NCBI RefSeq assembly: GCF_014646235.1 | Contig: NZ_BMNB01000009.1 | Coordinates: forward strand, 124,001-188,000 | Direction: 5' to 3' | DNA: 64,000 bases | From: Micromonospora sonchi | Lineage (GTDB): Bacteria > Actinomycetota > Actinomycetes > Mycobacteriales > Micromonosporaceae | Shown: positions 1 to 8,647 of the stretch, one piece after another | How positions within the stretch are numbered: position 1 is the stretch's first letter | Layout: each line of letters opens with the position of its first letter | Program-made: the position numbers and the translations under genes | The notes under the pieces: model-generated | Database searches by the model: none | The model's input: the letters and a program-made list of their open reading frames with translations, nothing else | Told to the model about the DNA's origin: nothing

Positions 1-132
1 GTCCTGGTGGGCGGGGCGCTGTCCCTGCACCGCCAGGGGGCGCCGCGGGGCGCGGTGGTGGTGACCGGGCTGCTCGCCGTGCTGGCCACCGCCGCCGGGG
101 TGCTGTGGCTGCTGCCCGGGGATGGGTCGTGA
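1..132 (+). CDS. C-terminal end of a small membrane protein (partial)
   Basis: The frame is open from the first base and ends at TGA 130-132. The visible 43 residues contain a long hydrophobic stretch (about residues 19-39, rich in V, L, A, G) that looks like one transmembrane helix, followed by a short polar tail. The stop overlaps the likely GTG start of hisH (GTGA at 129-132), so it is probably translationally coupled inside the histidine operon. The N-terminus lies outside the window and the function cannot be named. Confidence 0.65.
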   Translation, partial: VLVGGALSLHRQGAPRGAVVVTGLLAVLATAAGVLWLLPGDGS

Positions 133-782
133 CGGGCCTCGGGGGTGAGCGCCGCCGCGTCGTGGTGCTCGACCACGGCTCGGGCAACCTGCGTTCGGCG
201 GAGCGGGCGCTGACCGCCGCCGGTGCCGACGTGCTGGTCACCGACGATCTGGCCGCCGCGGCCGACGCCGACGGTCTGGTGGTGCCCGGGGTCGGTGCCT
301 TCGCCGCGTGCATGGCCGGCATCGAGGCGCTCGGTGCCGGGCCGGTGATCGCCGGGCGGGTCGCCGCCGGCCGCCCGGTGCTGGGCATCTGCGTGGGCAT
401 GCAGATCCTCTTCGAATCCGGCGACGAGCACGGGGTCGTCACCAAGGGCCTGGGCCTGCTGCCGGGCGGCGTCACCCGGCTCGCCGCCGCCCGACTGCCG
501 CACATGGGGTGGAACACCGTGCACCCGCCGGTGGGCTCGGTCCTCTTCGCCGGGCTGCCGGCCGACAGCCGGTTCTACTTCGTCCACTCGTACGCCGTCT
601 GCGACACCGCCGCGCTCGCCGCGACCGGCGCCCGGGTGACCACGGCCCATCACGAGACCGACTTCGTCGCCGCGGTGGAACGCGGCGCGCTGTCGGCCGC
701 CCAGTTCCACCCCGAAAAGTCCGCCGACACCGGTGCCGCGTTGCTGGGCAACTGGCTGGCCACCGTGCCCACCAGTGGCTGA
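129..782 (+). CDS. hisH: Imidazole glycerol phosphate synthase glutaminase subunit HisH
   Basis: Class I glutamine amidotransferase that releases ammonia from glutamine for HisF in histidine synthesis, acting in the cytoplasm as a HisH-HisF heterodimer. The nucleophile elbow GICVGMQ places the catalytic Cys near residue 88, and QFHPEKS supplies His194 and Glu196 of the triad. The early motif DHGSGNL is typical of HisH. Length is 217 residues, normal for the family. The GTG at 129 is chosen because it overlaps the previous stop as GTGA and leaves a normal N-terminus; a frame opening at 105 would only add an untypical extension. hisF, its partner, lies about 1.2 kb downstream, beyond a small membrane gene and priA. 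Confidence 0.93.
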   Translation: MTGLGGERRRVVVLDHGSGNLRSAERALTAAGADVLVTDDLAAAADADGLVVPGVGAFAACMAGIEALGAGPVIAGRVAAGRPVLGICVGMQILFESGDEHGVVTKGLGLLPGGVTRLAAARLPHMGWNTVHPPVGSVLFAGLPADSRFYFVHSYAVCDTAALAATGARVTTAHHETDFVAAVERGALSAAQFHPEKSADTGAALLGNWLATVPTSG

Positions 783-839
783 GCTGGCGGGCCGGTCGCG
801 GCCGGCCGGGCCGGCGGGCGGGTCGGGCCGGAGGTCGCG

Positions 840-1163
840 GTGAGCAAGGAACGGGCCCGGCGGCGGGCGGTTCGCGAGGCGGAGGCGGCCCGGCGGCGGG
901 CGGTGCGGGAACGCGCGCTGGCCCGACGGGCCCGTCGCCGGGCGTTGGTCCGTCGGCTGGTGCCGACCGTACGCCGTGGCCGGACGGGGCGCCTGCAGAG
1001 ATACTCCCGGGGCGAGCGGGCCAGCATCGTGGCGCTGAGCCTGGCGGCGGTCGTCCTGATCTGGCTGTTCGTGCCCGACTTGGCGCTGCGCGTCATGCTG
1101 GTCATGCTGTTGCTGCTCGTACTACCGGTGATCGTGGTGATCGCCCTGGACCGCCGTTCCTGA
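840..1163 (+). CDS. Small membrane protein of the his operon, function unknown
   Basis: A 107-residue protein starting at GTG 840 with GGAGG at 830-834. Residues 1-50 are extremely arginine-rich with an [10 protein letters not shown] pattern, likely a basic amphipathic helix. Two adjacent hydrophobic segments follow (about residues 60-77 and 80-102), suggesting a membrane hairpin with the basic end in the cytoplasm. It sits between hisH and priA with 57 bp before it and 17 bp after it, so it is co-transcribed with histidine genes. No catalytic motif is visible and I do not recognise a named family. The composition could cause overcalling, but the start signal and spacing support a real gene. 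Confidence 0.7.
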   Translation: MSKERARRRAVREAEAARRRAVRERALARRARRRALVRRLVPTVRRGRTGRLQRYSRGERASIVALSLAAVVLIWLFVPDLALRVMLVMLLLLVLPVIVVIALDRRS

Positions 1164-1180
1164 TCGAGAGGACAAGACCC

Positions 1181-1906
1181 GTGAGCCTCACCCTGTTGCC
1201 CGCCGTGGACGTCGCCGACGGCCAGGCCGTCCGACTCGTGCAGGGCGCCGCCGGCAGTGAGACCACCTACGGCGACCCGCTGGAGGCCGCCCTGGCCTGG
1301 CAGCGCGACGGCGCGGAGTGGATCCACCTGGTCGACCTGGACGCCGCGTTCGGCCGAGGCTCCAACGCCGAGCTGCTCGCCGACGTGGTGCGTCGCCTCG
1401 ACGTACGGGTGGAACTCTCCGGCGGCATCCGCGACGACGCCTCGCTGCGCGCCGCGCTGGCCACCGGTGCCGCCCGGGTGAACATCGGCACCGCCGCGCT
1501 GGAGGACCCGGCGTGGTGCGACCGGATCTGCGGCGAGTACGGCGACCGGGTCGCCATCGGGCTGGACGTACGCGGGCGCACCCTGTCGGCCCGAGGGTGG
1601 ACCCGGGACGGCGGCGACCTGTACGAGGTGCTGGAACGGCTGGACAAGGCCGGGGCCTCCCGGTACGTGGTCACCGACATCACCAAGGACGGCACCATGC
1701 GCGGGCCGAACCTGGACCTGCTGCGGGAGGTGTGCGCCCGTACCGACGCCCCGGTGATCGCCTCGGGCGGCGTCTCGACGCTGGACGACCTGCGCGCGCT
1801 GGCCACCCTGGAACCGATCGGGGTGGAGGGCGTCATCGCCGGCAAGGCCCTCTACGCCGGCGCCTTCACCGTCGCCCAGGCCCTCCACACCCTCGCCGAG
1901 GTGTGA
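1181..1906 (+). CDS. priA: Bifunctional HisA/TrpF isomerase PriA
   Basis: A 241-residue (beta/alpha)8 barrel starting at GTG 1181 with GAGAGGAC about 8 nt upstream. The N-terminal [18 protein letters not shown] carries the first catalytic Asp, and the second half carries [14 protein letters not shown] with the other catalytic Asp, as in HisA/PriA. In actinobacteria this enzyme isomerises both ProFAR (histidine pathway) and phosphoribosyl anthranilate (tryptophan pathway). That dual role is family knowledge; its support here is that the trp genes in this window contain no trpF. It is the last gene before a family A repeat and the separately promoted hisF. Confidence 0.93.
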   Translation: MSLTLLPAVDVADGQAVRLVQGAAGSETTYGDPLEAALAWQRDGAEWIHLVDLDAAFGRGSNAELLADVVRRLDVRVELSGGIRDDASLRAALATGAARVNIGTAALEDPAWCDRICGEYGDRVAIGLDVRGRTLSARGWTRDGGDLYEVLERLDKAGASRYVVTDITKDGTMRGPNLDLLREVCARTDAPVIASGGVSTLDDLRALATLEPIGVEGVIAGKALYAGAFTVAQALHTLAEV

Positions 1907-1959
1907 GGAAGGGCCCCTTATTAACGCCTACGGTAGAGAAAGGGCCCCCTATTAACGCC
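1907..1959 (+). repeat. Family A GGGCCCC dimer repeat, copy 1
   Basis: Two 22-nt units at 1907-1928 and 1938-1959, each of the form GGAAGGGCCCCTTATTAACG plus CC, separated by a 9-nt spacer. The repeat begins at the base after the priA stop. The two GGGCCCC cores are mutually complementary and could fold into a hairpin. The same 22-9-22 layout recurs at 13274-13326 and 31958-32010. Likely a dispersed genus-specific element that may end or stabilise the upstream transcript. Confidence 0.85.
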
Positions 1960-2002
1960 GCAGCGCGGGTGCGCGGCGTCAGGGTGCCGTTCGCGGGAGA
2001 GA

Positions 2003-2016
2003 TAGGCTCGGGGATA
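2003..2016 (+). promoter_or_regulatory. Candidate -10 box for leaderless hisF
   Basis: TAGGCT at 2003-2008 matches the actinobacterial TANNNT -10 consensus and lies 7 nt before the hisF ATG, so transcription would begin at or next to the start codon. There is no convincing -35 box and no Shine-Dalgarno sequence between the box and the ATG. Confidence 0.5.
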
Positions 2017-2783
2017 TGACGGTGGCGGTGCGGGTGATTCCCTGTCTCGACGTGGACGCGGGTCGTGTGGTCAAGGGGGTCAACTTCCTGAACCTGCGGG
2101 ATGCCGGTGATCCGGTGGAGCTGGCGGCGGCGTACGACCGGGCCGGCGCGGACGAGCTGACCTTCCTCGACGTCACCGCCTCGTCCAGTGACCGGGGCAC
2201 CATGCTCGACGTGGTGCGGCGCACTGCGGAGTCGGTCTTCATCCCGCTGACCGTGGGCGGGGGCGTCCGCACCGTGGCCGACGTGGACACCCTGCTGCGC
2301 GCCGGCGCCGACAAGGTCGGGGTGAACACGGCGGCCATCGCCCGGCCCGAACTGATCGCGGAGATCGCGGACCGCTTCGGCCGGCAGGTGCTGGTGCTCT
2401 CGCTGGACGTGCGGCGGGCCCCGGCCGGCGTCACCCCCAGCGGCTTCGAGGTGACCACCCACGGTGGCCGGCGTGGCACCGGGGTCGACGCGGTGTGGTG
2501 GGCACGGCGCGGTGCGGAACTGGGCGCCGGGGAGATCCTGCTCAACTCGATGGACGCCGACGGCACGAAGGCCGGCTTCGACCTGGAACTGATCGCCGCG
2601 GTGCGCCGGGTGGTCGACGTGCCGGTGGTGGCCAGCGGCGGCGCGGGCGAGGTGGCGCACTTTCCCCCGGCCGTCGGCGCGGGCGCCGACGCCGTGCTGG
2701 CGGCCAGCGTCTTCCACTTCGGCGAGCTGACCGTCGGCCAGGTCAAGGACGCGCTGCGCGGTGCGGGTCACCCGGTCCGGTGA
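2016..2783 (+). CDS. hisF: Imidazole glycerol phosphate synthase cyclase subunit HisF
   Basis: A 255-residue (beta/alpha)8 barrel that joins PRFAR with ammonia from HisH to make IGP and AICAR. The N-terminal [18 protein letters not shown] contains the first catalytic Asp, and [14 protein letters not shown] contains the second. Length is standard. ATG 2016 is preceded by a -10-like TAGGCT rather than a ribosome binding site, so the mRNA may be leaderless and the gene separately transcribed from hisH-priA. Residues [12 protein letters not shown] and VVASGGAGE are the phosphate-binding loops. Confidence 0.96.
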   Translation: MTVAVRVIPCLDVDAGRVVKGVNFLNLRDAGDPVELAAAYDRAGADELTFLDVTASSSDRGTMLDVVRRTAESVFIPLTVGGGVRTVADVDTLLRAGADKVGVNTAAIARPELIAEIADRFGRQVLVLSLDVRRAPAGVTPSGFEVTTHGGRRGTGVDAVWWARRGAELGAGEILLNSMDADGTKAGFDLELIAAVRRVVDVPVVASGGAGEVAHFPPAVGAGADAVLAASVFHFGELTVGQVKDALRGAGHPVR

Positions 2784-2792
2784 CGGAGGCGA

Positions 2793-3254
2793 TCAGCCCC
2801 GGCCCGAGTGACCCTCGGGCGAGCGCCGGGGCATCGGAATGGACCGGACGACATATTCCTGTACGGCGGCGGCATGCTCGGCCTCGTCGAGATGCCACTC
2901 CGCGGTGCCCGGTGCGTACCGGCGGGTGAGCACGCTCTGCACGGTGTCGACCGTGGTGGCCAGCCCGGCGCTGGGGCGGGACCGCCAGAGCCGTTCACCG
3001 TCGGGAGTGATCCGGAACCAGCCGTCGGCGACGTCGACCAGCCCGGCGCCGAGCAGTCGCCGGATCGCCTCCTCGATGTCCTGCCGTTCGGGGATGCTCC
3101 GGTCGAGGTGGTCGGCGGTGGAGAGCACGTCGGCCAGACGTACGCCCTCGGGACGGCGGGTGGTCGGGGACCGACGGTGCCGGCCGGCGCCGCTGGCGAT
3201 CACCAACGAAACGAAGATCCATGCGTCGGTACGACGCCACGCTCTCTCCCCCAT
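2793..3254 (-). CDS. Winged-helix-like hypothetical protein
   Basis: A 153-residue protein read from ATG 3254, convergent with hisF, whose stop is 9 bp away. The central part (about residues 40-92) has the rhythm of a winged helix domain: a helix LADVLSTADHLDRS, a second helix IEEAIRRLLGAGLVDV, then a wing-like GWFRITPDGERLW. The N-terminus has a mildly hydrophobic WIFVSLVIASG stretch. No Shine-Dalgarno sequence is clear at ATG 3254, so the start may be slightly different. I cannot assign a function; a DNA-binding or adaptor role is inference from fold pattern only. Confidence 0.65.
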   Translation of the reverse strand: MGERAWRRTDAWIFVSLVIASGAGRHRRSPTTRRPEGVRLADVLSTADHLDRSIPERQDIEEAIRRLLGAGLVDVADGWFRITPDGERLWRSRPSAGLATTVDTVQSVLTRRYAPGTAEWHLDEAEHAAAVQEYVVRSIPMPRRSPEGHSGRG

Positions 3255-3353
3255 GCGGAGATTCTGCCCGCTGACCCGGCTCTAGGAAAGTGCCGCCCAG
3301 GCTATCGCGACGCCATGTGACCGGGTGAATGCGGGCGGCTGATGGAAGTCGGG

Positions 3354-4016
3354 TCAGCCGGCCGGTGTCGGCGCGATTCGCTCCGCTGCCGCGCGGTTCG
3401 GCTCGGATACGTCGAAGATCGGCAGGAACAGCTGCGCCAGCGGTCCGATGGCCAGCGCGTAGGCGATCGTGCCGGCGCCGATCGTCCCGCCGAGCAGCGC
3501 CCCCACGGCCAGTACGCCGACCTCGATGATGGTGCGGACCAGGCGGAGCGACCGGCCGGGCCGGCGGGCGACGAACCCGGTCATCAGGCCGTCGCGAGGT
3601 CCGGGACCGAGCCGGGCGCCGAGGTAGAGGGCGGTGGCCGCGCCGTTGCCCACGATGCCGGCGACCAGCAGGACGGCCCGGGCGGCGAACGGCTCCACGG
3701 GCGGCATCAGGGCCAGGGTCGCGTCGACGGCCAGACCGATCACCACGACGTTGGCCAGGGTGCCCACGCCGGGGCGTTGCCGCAGCGGGAGCCAGGCCAG
3801 CAGCACCAGCAACCCCACGACGATGACCACCGTGCCCATGCTCAGCCCGGTCAGCCGGGACAGCCCCTGGTGGAACACGTCCCAGGGGTTCAGGCCGAGT
3901 TCGGAGCGGATCATCAGCGCCATGCTGAAGCCGTAGGCGACGAGCCCGAAGAACAGCTGTGTCAGGCGTCGGACCGGGCGGTGTCGGAGGTTGCCAAGCA
4001 ATGCCACGCATGCCAC
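3354..4016 (-). CDS. YczE/YyaS/YitT-type integral membrane protein
   Basis: About 220 residues with five or six hydrophobic segments and the family-typical sequence LGLNPWDVFHQGL near the N-terminus and LGPGPRDGLMTGF near the middle. The GTG at 4016 is chosen (GTG 4007 is an alternative), because the ATG at 4067 would overlap the start codon of the divergent MocR gene. YczE proteins are predicted transporters that are repeatedly found divergent from MocR/GntR-aminotransferase regulators, which is exactly the layout here, so this gene is probably controlled by the neighbour at 4066. Substrate unknown. Confidence 0.85.
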   Translation of the reverse strand: MACVALLGNLRHRPVRRLTQLFFGLVAYGFSMALMIRSELGLNPWDVFHQGLSRLTGLSMGTVVIVVGLLVLLAWLPLRQRPGVGTLANVVVIGLAVDATLALMPPVEPFAARAVLLVAGIVGNGAATALYLGARLGPGPRDGLMTGFVARRPGRSLRLVRTIIEVGVLAVGALLGGTIGAGTIAYALAIGPLAQLFLPIFDVSEPNRAAAERIAPTPAG

Positions 4017-4022
4017 TCTAGG

Positions 4023-4050
4023 TGCCAATTGGCATATCAATAGAGCCAAT
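4023..4050. promoter_or_regulatory. Candidate operator for the MocR regulator
   Basis: The 50-bp divergent gap holds a perfect 12-bp palindrome TGCCAATTGGCA (4023-4034). Its right half ATTGGC (4028-4033) also pairs with an inverted GCCAAT at 4045-4050, 11 nt away, giving three half-sites of one motif. It lies between the yczE-like and mocR-like starts, as expected for a site controlling both. Confidence 0.6.
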
Positions 4051-4065
4051 ATCGGGGGAGTGGCC

Positions 4066-5523
4066 ATGACGAGTCAGGTGCGGGGAGTCCAATTGGCCCG
4101 GCTTCTCGGGCAGTGGCATGCGCTGCCCGGCCGCCGGCGCAGCCCCGACTACGCGGCGCTGGCCGCCGCCGTCCGCGGTCTGCTCGCCGATGGCCGGCTG
4201 CCCCTGGGCGTACGCCTGCCGGCCGAGCGTGAGCTGGCCGAGGCGCTGCGGATCAGCCGTACCACCGTCACCGCCGCCTACCGCGAGCTGCGTGACAGTG
4301 GGCACCTGGCCAGCCGGCGGGGCGCGGGCAGTTGGACGATGCTGCCGGGGACGCACCGGGTGGCGCCCAACGGGCTGTGGATCCCGCTGGACGACCGGGA
4401 GATGCTCGACCTCGGGGTGGCGGCCCTGGCCGCGCCGCCCGAGCTGTTGCCGGCCGCCCGGGCAGCGGCCGAGGACCTGCCACGACACCTCGGCGGCGCG
4501 GGATACCACCCGATCGGCGTCATCGAGTTGCGGGAGGCGGTCGCCCAGGCGTACACCTCGCGTGGCCTACCCACCTCGCCGGACCAGATCATGGTCACCA
4601 ACGGCACCCAGCACGCCCTGGACCTGGTGCTGCGACTGGGTCTCGCCCCGGGTGGCAGCGTGCTGGTCGAGTCGCCGAGCTACCCCAACGCCCTCGCCGC
4701 GCTGGCCGCCCGGCGGGCCCGGATCACCACCCACGGCCTGGCCGCCGACCCCAGCGGCTGGGACGCCGACCTGCTGCTCGGCTCCCTCCGACAGGTGCGT
4801 CCGCGGATGGCGTACCTGATTCCCGACTTCCAGAACCCGACCGGTCACCTGATGCCGGCGGAGCTGCGTGAGCGGCTGGTGACCATCGCGCACACGGTCG
4901 GCACCGACCTCGTGATCGACGAGTCGTTCGTGGACCTGCCGCTGGACGGCACCGAGCTGCCACCGCCGACCGCGAGCTTCGACCGCCACAGCCGGGTGAT
5001 CAGCATCGGCGGGATGAGCAAGCCGTACTGGGGTGGGCTGCGGATCGGGTGGATCCGCGCCTCCGCGCCCCAGGTGCAGCGGCTGGCCGCGGTACGGGTC
5101 GGTGTGGACATGGCCAGTCCGGTGCTGGATCAGCTGGTCGCCGTGCACCTGCTCGCCGCCGCGCCGGCCATCGTGGCGGCCCGACGGGCGCAGCTTGCCG
5201 CACAACGCGACGCGCTGCTCGACGCGCTGGCCGCCCGGCTGCCCGAGTGGCGGGTCACCGTGCCGCGCGGTGGTGTGACGCTCTGGGCCGAGTTGGACGG
5301 GCCGATCTCCAGCGCGCTGGCGCGGGCGGCCGAGGAGGTCGGCGTACGGCTGGCGCCGGGGCCCCGGTTCGGCCTGGACGGCACCCTGGAGCGGTTCCTG
5401 CGGCTGCCCTTCACCCTCCCCGCCGCCGACCTGGTCGAGGCGGTCGGGCGGATCGCCGCGGTCCGCTACGACCTGGACCGGGCGGGGCTGACCCGGTGGC
5501 GTGAGCCCAGCGTCATCGCCTGA
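4066..5523 (+). CDS. MocR-family GntR/aminotransferase transcriptional regulator
   Basis: A 485-residue fusion: an N-terminal GntR winged helix (about residues 10-85, with LRISRTTVTAAYRELRDSG as the recognition helix) and a C-terminal fold-type I aminotransferase domain. The PLP lysine is expected in ISIGGMSKPYWGGLRIGW, and PDFQNPTG and VIDESFVDL are aminotransferase motifs. MocR proteins use PLP or amino acid-PLP adducts as effectors. ATG 4066 has GGGGGAG 5-12 nt upstream. The divergent yczE-like gene is the probable target. It could instead be a PdxR-type regulator of vitamin B6 genes, but none are next to it. Confidence 0.9.
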   Translation: MTSQVRGVQLARLLGQWHALPGRRRSPDYAALAAAVRGLLADGRLPLGVRLPAERELAEALRISRTTVTAAYRELRDSGHLASRRGAGSWTMLPGTHRVAPNGLWIPLDDREMLDLGVAALAAPPELLPAARAAAEDLPRHLGGAGYHPIGVIELREAVAQAYTSRGLPTSPDQIMVTNGTQHALDLVLRLGLAPGGSVLVESPSYPNALAALAARRARITTHGLAADPSGWDADLLLGSLRQVRPRMAYLIPDFQNPTGHLMPAELRERLVTIAHTVGTDLVIDESFVDLPLDGTELPPPTASFDRHSRVISIGGMSKPYWGGLRIGWIRASAPQVQRLAAVRVGVDMASPVLDQLVAVHLLAAAPAIVAARRAQLAAQRDALLDALAARLPEWRVTVPRGGVTLWAELDGPISSALARAAEEVGVRLAPGPRFGLDGTLERFLRLPFTLPAADLVEAVGRIAAVRYDLDRAGLTRWREPSVIA

Positions 5524-5571
5524 CAGAGCCCGGCCGACCGATCCGGCGGCACCCGGCGGGCCGGGAGGACG

Positions 5572-5609
5572 CGTCGGCCCCGCGCCCGGACGGGGCGCGG
5601 GGGCCGACG
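5572..5609. terminator. Bidirectional hairpin terminator
   Basis: A GC-rich stem of about 16 bp with one bulge: 5572-5587 (CGTCGGCCCCGCGCCC) pairs with 5592-5609 around a GGAC loop. It lies between the convergent mocR-like and acyl-CoA synthetase genes. No U tract, as usual for actinobacterial hairpins. Confidence 0.6.
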
Positions 5610-5623
5610 TGGGGCACCGTCGG

Positions 5624-7447
5624 TCAGACCTCGGCGAGGGTGCCCTCGTACATCTTGTCGATCTCGGCGGCGAAGTTGCTCTCCACCCCGCGGCGCTTGA
5701 TCTTCAGCGAGGGGGTGATCTCGCCGTCCTCGATGGTCAGGTCACGCGGCAGGACGGTGACCTTCTTGATGGTCTCCCAGCGGTTGAGCTTGCTGTTGAG
5801 CTCGGCGACGTACTCCTCGATCATGGCCTGCGCCTCGGGCGAGGCCACGATCTCGGCGTACGGGCGACCCTCGAGCGGGGTGCCGGCCGCCCAGCCGGCG
5901 ATGGCGTCCGGGTCGAGGGTGACCAGCATGGTGCAGTAGTTGCGGGCCTGACCGATGACCACCGCCTGGGAGGTGTACGGGCAGGTCGCCTTGAACATGC
6001 CCTCGATGTGCGACGGCGCCACGTACTTGCCGCCAGAGGTCTTGACCAGGTCCTTCTTCCGGTCGGTGATGCGCAGGTAGCCGTCGTCGTCAAGGCTGCC
6101 GATGTCACCGGTGCGGAAGAAGCCGTCCTCGGTGAAGGCGCCGCTGGTCTCCTCGGGCAGGTTGTGATAGCCGCGCATCACCGGCCGGCCCTTGATCAGG
6201 ATCTCCCCGTCGGTGTCGATGCGGCACTCCAGGTCGCCCATGGCCTTGCCGACGGTGCCGATCCGGATCGCCCCCGGCGGGTTGACGAAGTTGCCGGCGC
6301 TGGACTCGGTCAGCCCGTAGCCCTCGGAGATCGGCAGGTTCGCCGCGGCGAAGAAGGTGGCGATGTCGGGGCTGAGCGGGGCGGCGCCGGACACCAACAC
6401 CCGCATCCGCCCGCCGAGGCGGGCCTGGAGCTTGCTGAAGACCAGCTTCTCGGCCACCGCGTACTTCAGCTTCAATCCGCCCGGCACCGGCTTGCCGGCC
6501 TGCTCCAGGGCGACCTTCTCGGTGCCGACGGCGACCGCCCAGGCGAAGATCCTGGCCTTCGCGCCACCGGCGTCCCGCGCGGTGGTCACCGCCTTGTTGT
6601 AGACCTTCTCGAAGACCCGCGGCGCCCCGCACATCAGCGTCGGTCGGACCACCGAGAGGAGTTCGACCAGCTTGTCCACCCGGCCGTCGACGTACGTGGG
6701 CATGCCGACGTGAGTGGTGCCGCAGAGCAGCGTCTTGCCGAACGAGTGGGACAGCGGCAGCCAGAGGTACTGGAGGTCGTCCTCGCGCAGCAGCCCCACC
6801 GCCTCCTGTGCCACGCCCTCCCAGCACCAGCCGCCGTGCAGCAGCTCGACCCCCTTGGGCCGGCCGGTGGTGCCGGAGGTGTAGATCAAGGTGGCCAGGT
6901 GCTCCGGGCCGATCCCGGCCACGAGGCGGTCGATCAGCTCCGGGTCCTCGGCGAGCCGCCCGGCGCCCTGCTCCTCCAACTCGGCCAGGGTCAGCTGGGG
7001 CACCGCCGCCGACGGGTCGGGAGCACCGTCGAGGAGGACCACGTGGGTCAGCGCGGGCAGCTCCACCCCGGCGATCTTCGCCGCCTGGTCCGGATTCTCC
7101 GCGAACAGCACCTTCGAGCCGGAGTCGGCGAGGATGTAGGTGGCGTCCTGCGGCTCGGTGGTCGGGTAGACCGTGGTGGTGGCGCCGCTGGCACACATGA
7201 TGCCGAAGTCGGCCAGCACCCACTCGAGCCGGGTGTTCGCCAGGATTGCCACCGGATCCTCCTGACCGACGCCCAGGCCGTGCAGGCCGGCGGCGACCGC
7301 CTTGGCCCGCTGGGCGACCTGCGCCCAGGTCAGCCAGACCGGCGAGTCGTCCGGCCCGGGGTGGGCGAAGGCCTGGCGATCGGGGGTCGCGGCCACGCGC
7401 TTGAGGAACATGTCAGGGATGGAGCGGTAAGGTACGTCGAGAGCCAT
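5624..7447 (-). CDS. Long-chain fatty acyl-CoA synthetase (FadD15-like)
   Basis: A 607-residue AMP-binding enzyme that activates long-chain fatty acids to acyl-AMP and then acyl-CoA. The ATP loop LIYTSGTTGRPKG lies near residue 186, followed by GYGLTESS and the adenylate-binding FRTGDIGSLDDDGYLRITDR, then DLVKTSGGKYVAP carrying the hinge and catalytic Lys region. ATG 7447 (start MALDVPYRS) has GAAGGCGG upstream; the longer frame to 7531 adds a proline-rich stretch unlike the family. It stands alone and converges on the mocR-like gene across a terminator hairpin. Confidence 0.92.
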   Translation of the reverse strand: MALDVPYRSIPDMFLKRVAATPDRQAFAHPGPDDSPVWLTWAQVAQRAKAVAAGLHGLGVGQEDPVAILANTRLEWVLADFGIMCASGATTTVYPTTEPQDATYILADSGSKVLFAENPDQAAKIAGVELPALTHVVLLDGAPDPSAAVPQLTLAELEEQGAGRLAEDPELIDRLVAGIGPEHLATLIYTSGTTGRPKGVELLHGGWCWEGVAQEAVGLLREDDLQYLWLPLSHSFGKTLLCGTTHVGMPTYVDGRVDKLVELLSVVRPTLMCGAPRVFEKVYNKAVTTARDAGGAKARIFAWAVAVGTEKVALEQAGKPVPGGLKLKYAVAEKLVFSKLQARLGGRMRVLVSGAAPLSPDIATFFAAANLPISEGYGLTESSAGNFVNPPGAIRIGTVGKAMGDLECRIDTDGEILIKGRPVMRGYHNLPEETSGAFTEDGFFRTGDIGSLDDDGYLRITDRKKDLVKTSGGKYVAPSHIEGMFKATCPYTSQAVVIGQARNYCTMLVTLDPDAIAGWAAGTPLEGRPYAEIVASPEAQAMIEEYVAELNSKLNRWETIKKVTVLPRDLTIEDGEITPSLKIKRRGVESNFAAEIDKMYEGTLAEV

Positions 7448-7586
7448 CGGGGTAGCCGCCTTCGGGGGTGGAGGCGTGACGGTCGTCACGTAGGGTGCGT
7501 TACCGAAGAGTATTGCCTGCGTCGGGGGCATCGGCCACCCCCGGCGCTCATCGGGCGGCCGGTCCCGGCGCGCGAGCCGGGCGGGC

Positions 7587-8525
7587 TCAGGCGTACCGCT
7601 GTGCCGCCCGGGACCAGTCGTAGGTGGCCCGGATCCAGTTCCGCCGGGCGGCCAGCGCCGGGCGTATCGCGTCGCCGTGGGTGACCAGCAGGTCGCGCTC
7701 GATGGTCAGGTACGCGCTGAGTCGTTCGTTGAACCGGTCGGCGGCGGTCCGTAGCGCCACCGACTCGTCACCGATCTCTTCGGTCAGCACGGTGATCAGG
7801 TTGTGCGCGTCGGGCCGGACCCGGTGTTCCTTGCCGTAGGAGAAGACGTCGTTGCACCAGCAGACCAGGTCGGCGACGAGCGACTCCAACGTGGCCCAGC
7901 CCGGGTCGGCCCGCCGGTCGGCCGGCGGAAAGGCGTCCAGGGCCAGATCGGTGAGGGTGAGGCTGGGGTAGACGGCTCCGGTGTGCCGGCGCAGTTGGAC
8001 GTACTCGGCCACCGGCGGAATCCGGTCGTGCTCCCGGTTGGCCGCCTCCCACAGCAGCGCGAGCAGGTACTCGCGCATGCCGGCCGTGAAGCGCAACAAC
8101 ACGGCCGGCTGGCGGTGGGCGCGGATCCGGTGGCAGAGGTCGGCCAGAGCGGGCGCCAGCGGGCCGGCGGTGCGGGCCGGCGCCGGTGACCCCCCACCTT
8201 GGTCGTCGAGCACCTCCAACAGGTCCGCCACCGCGGGCGCGAGGCGGGTCGGGTCGTCGCCCAGACCGTCCTCGTCACAGGCGTCGTCCATGACGAACAG
8301 CCAGGAGATCAGGTCGGTCAGCAGCCGCAGCCCGGCCAGCGGTGCCTGCGGGCAGGCCCGTCCGGCGAGCCCGGCGGCGTCCGCCCGGCTCAGCCGTTGC
8401 CCGTCATCGATCAGGCCCATGCTCTGCGCCCAGTCCGCACTCTCCCGCGCGACGCGTTCCGTGTCGTCGTGCCGGATGCCGGAGAAAGGGGGCTCCCGCA
8501 GTGCCGCGATCGCAAAGCTTCGCAT
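7587..8525 (-). CDS. Class I terpene synthase (terpene cyclase)
   Basis: A 312-residue class I terpene cyclase that ionises a prenyl diphosphate and cyclises it with Mg2+. The Asp-rich motif is DDACDE at residues 80-85, the NSE/DTE motif NDVFSYGKE at 225-233, and Arg179-Arg180 upstream of the NSE motif fit the diphosphate-sensing arginine. The C-terminal TYDWSRAAQRY matches the late Arg-Tyr pair. ATG 8525 has GGGAG 4-5 nt upstream. No prenyl diphosphate synthase, P450 or methyltransferase is adjacent, so the product (probably a sesquiterpene, from the length) cannot be read from context. Confidence 0.9.
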   Translation of the reverse strand: MRSFAIAALREPPFSGIRHDDTERVARESADWAQSMGLIDDGQRLSRADAAGLAGRACPQAPLAGLRLLTDLISWLFVMDDACDEDGLGDDPTRLAPAVADLLEVLDDQGGGSPAPARTAGPLAPALADLCHRIRAHRQPAVLLRFTAGMREYLLALLWEAANREHDRIPPVAEYVQLRRHTGAVYPSLTLTDLALDAFPPADRRADPGWATLESLVADLVCWCNDVFSYGKEHRVRPDAHNLITVLTEEIGDESVALRTAADRFNERLSAYLTIERDLLVTHGDAIRPALAARRNWIRATYDWSRAAQRYA

Positions 8526-8647
8526 CGCGCTCCCTGTTGCCCTGCCCCACGCAGAGCAGCGCGGCCAGCGTACGGGAGCAACGATCGTTCCGGCTGGCCG
8601 CGTGGATAACGTTTCGGATATTCCTGCCGACCCGATGCGGGCCAGGG

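Noticed and set aside
5501..7684. A 727-codon plus-strand frame over the acyl-CoA synthetase
   Set aside because: Antisense shadow; the minus strand encodes a complete AMP-binding enzyme.
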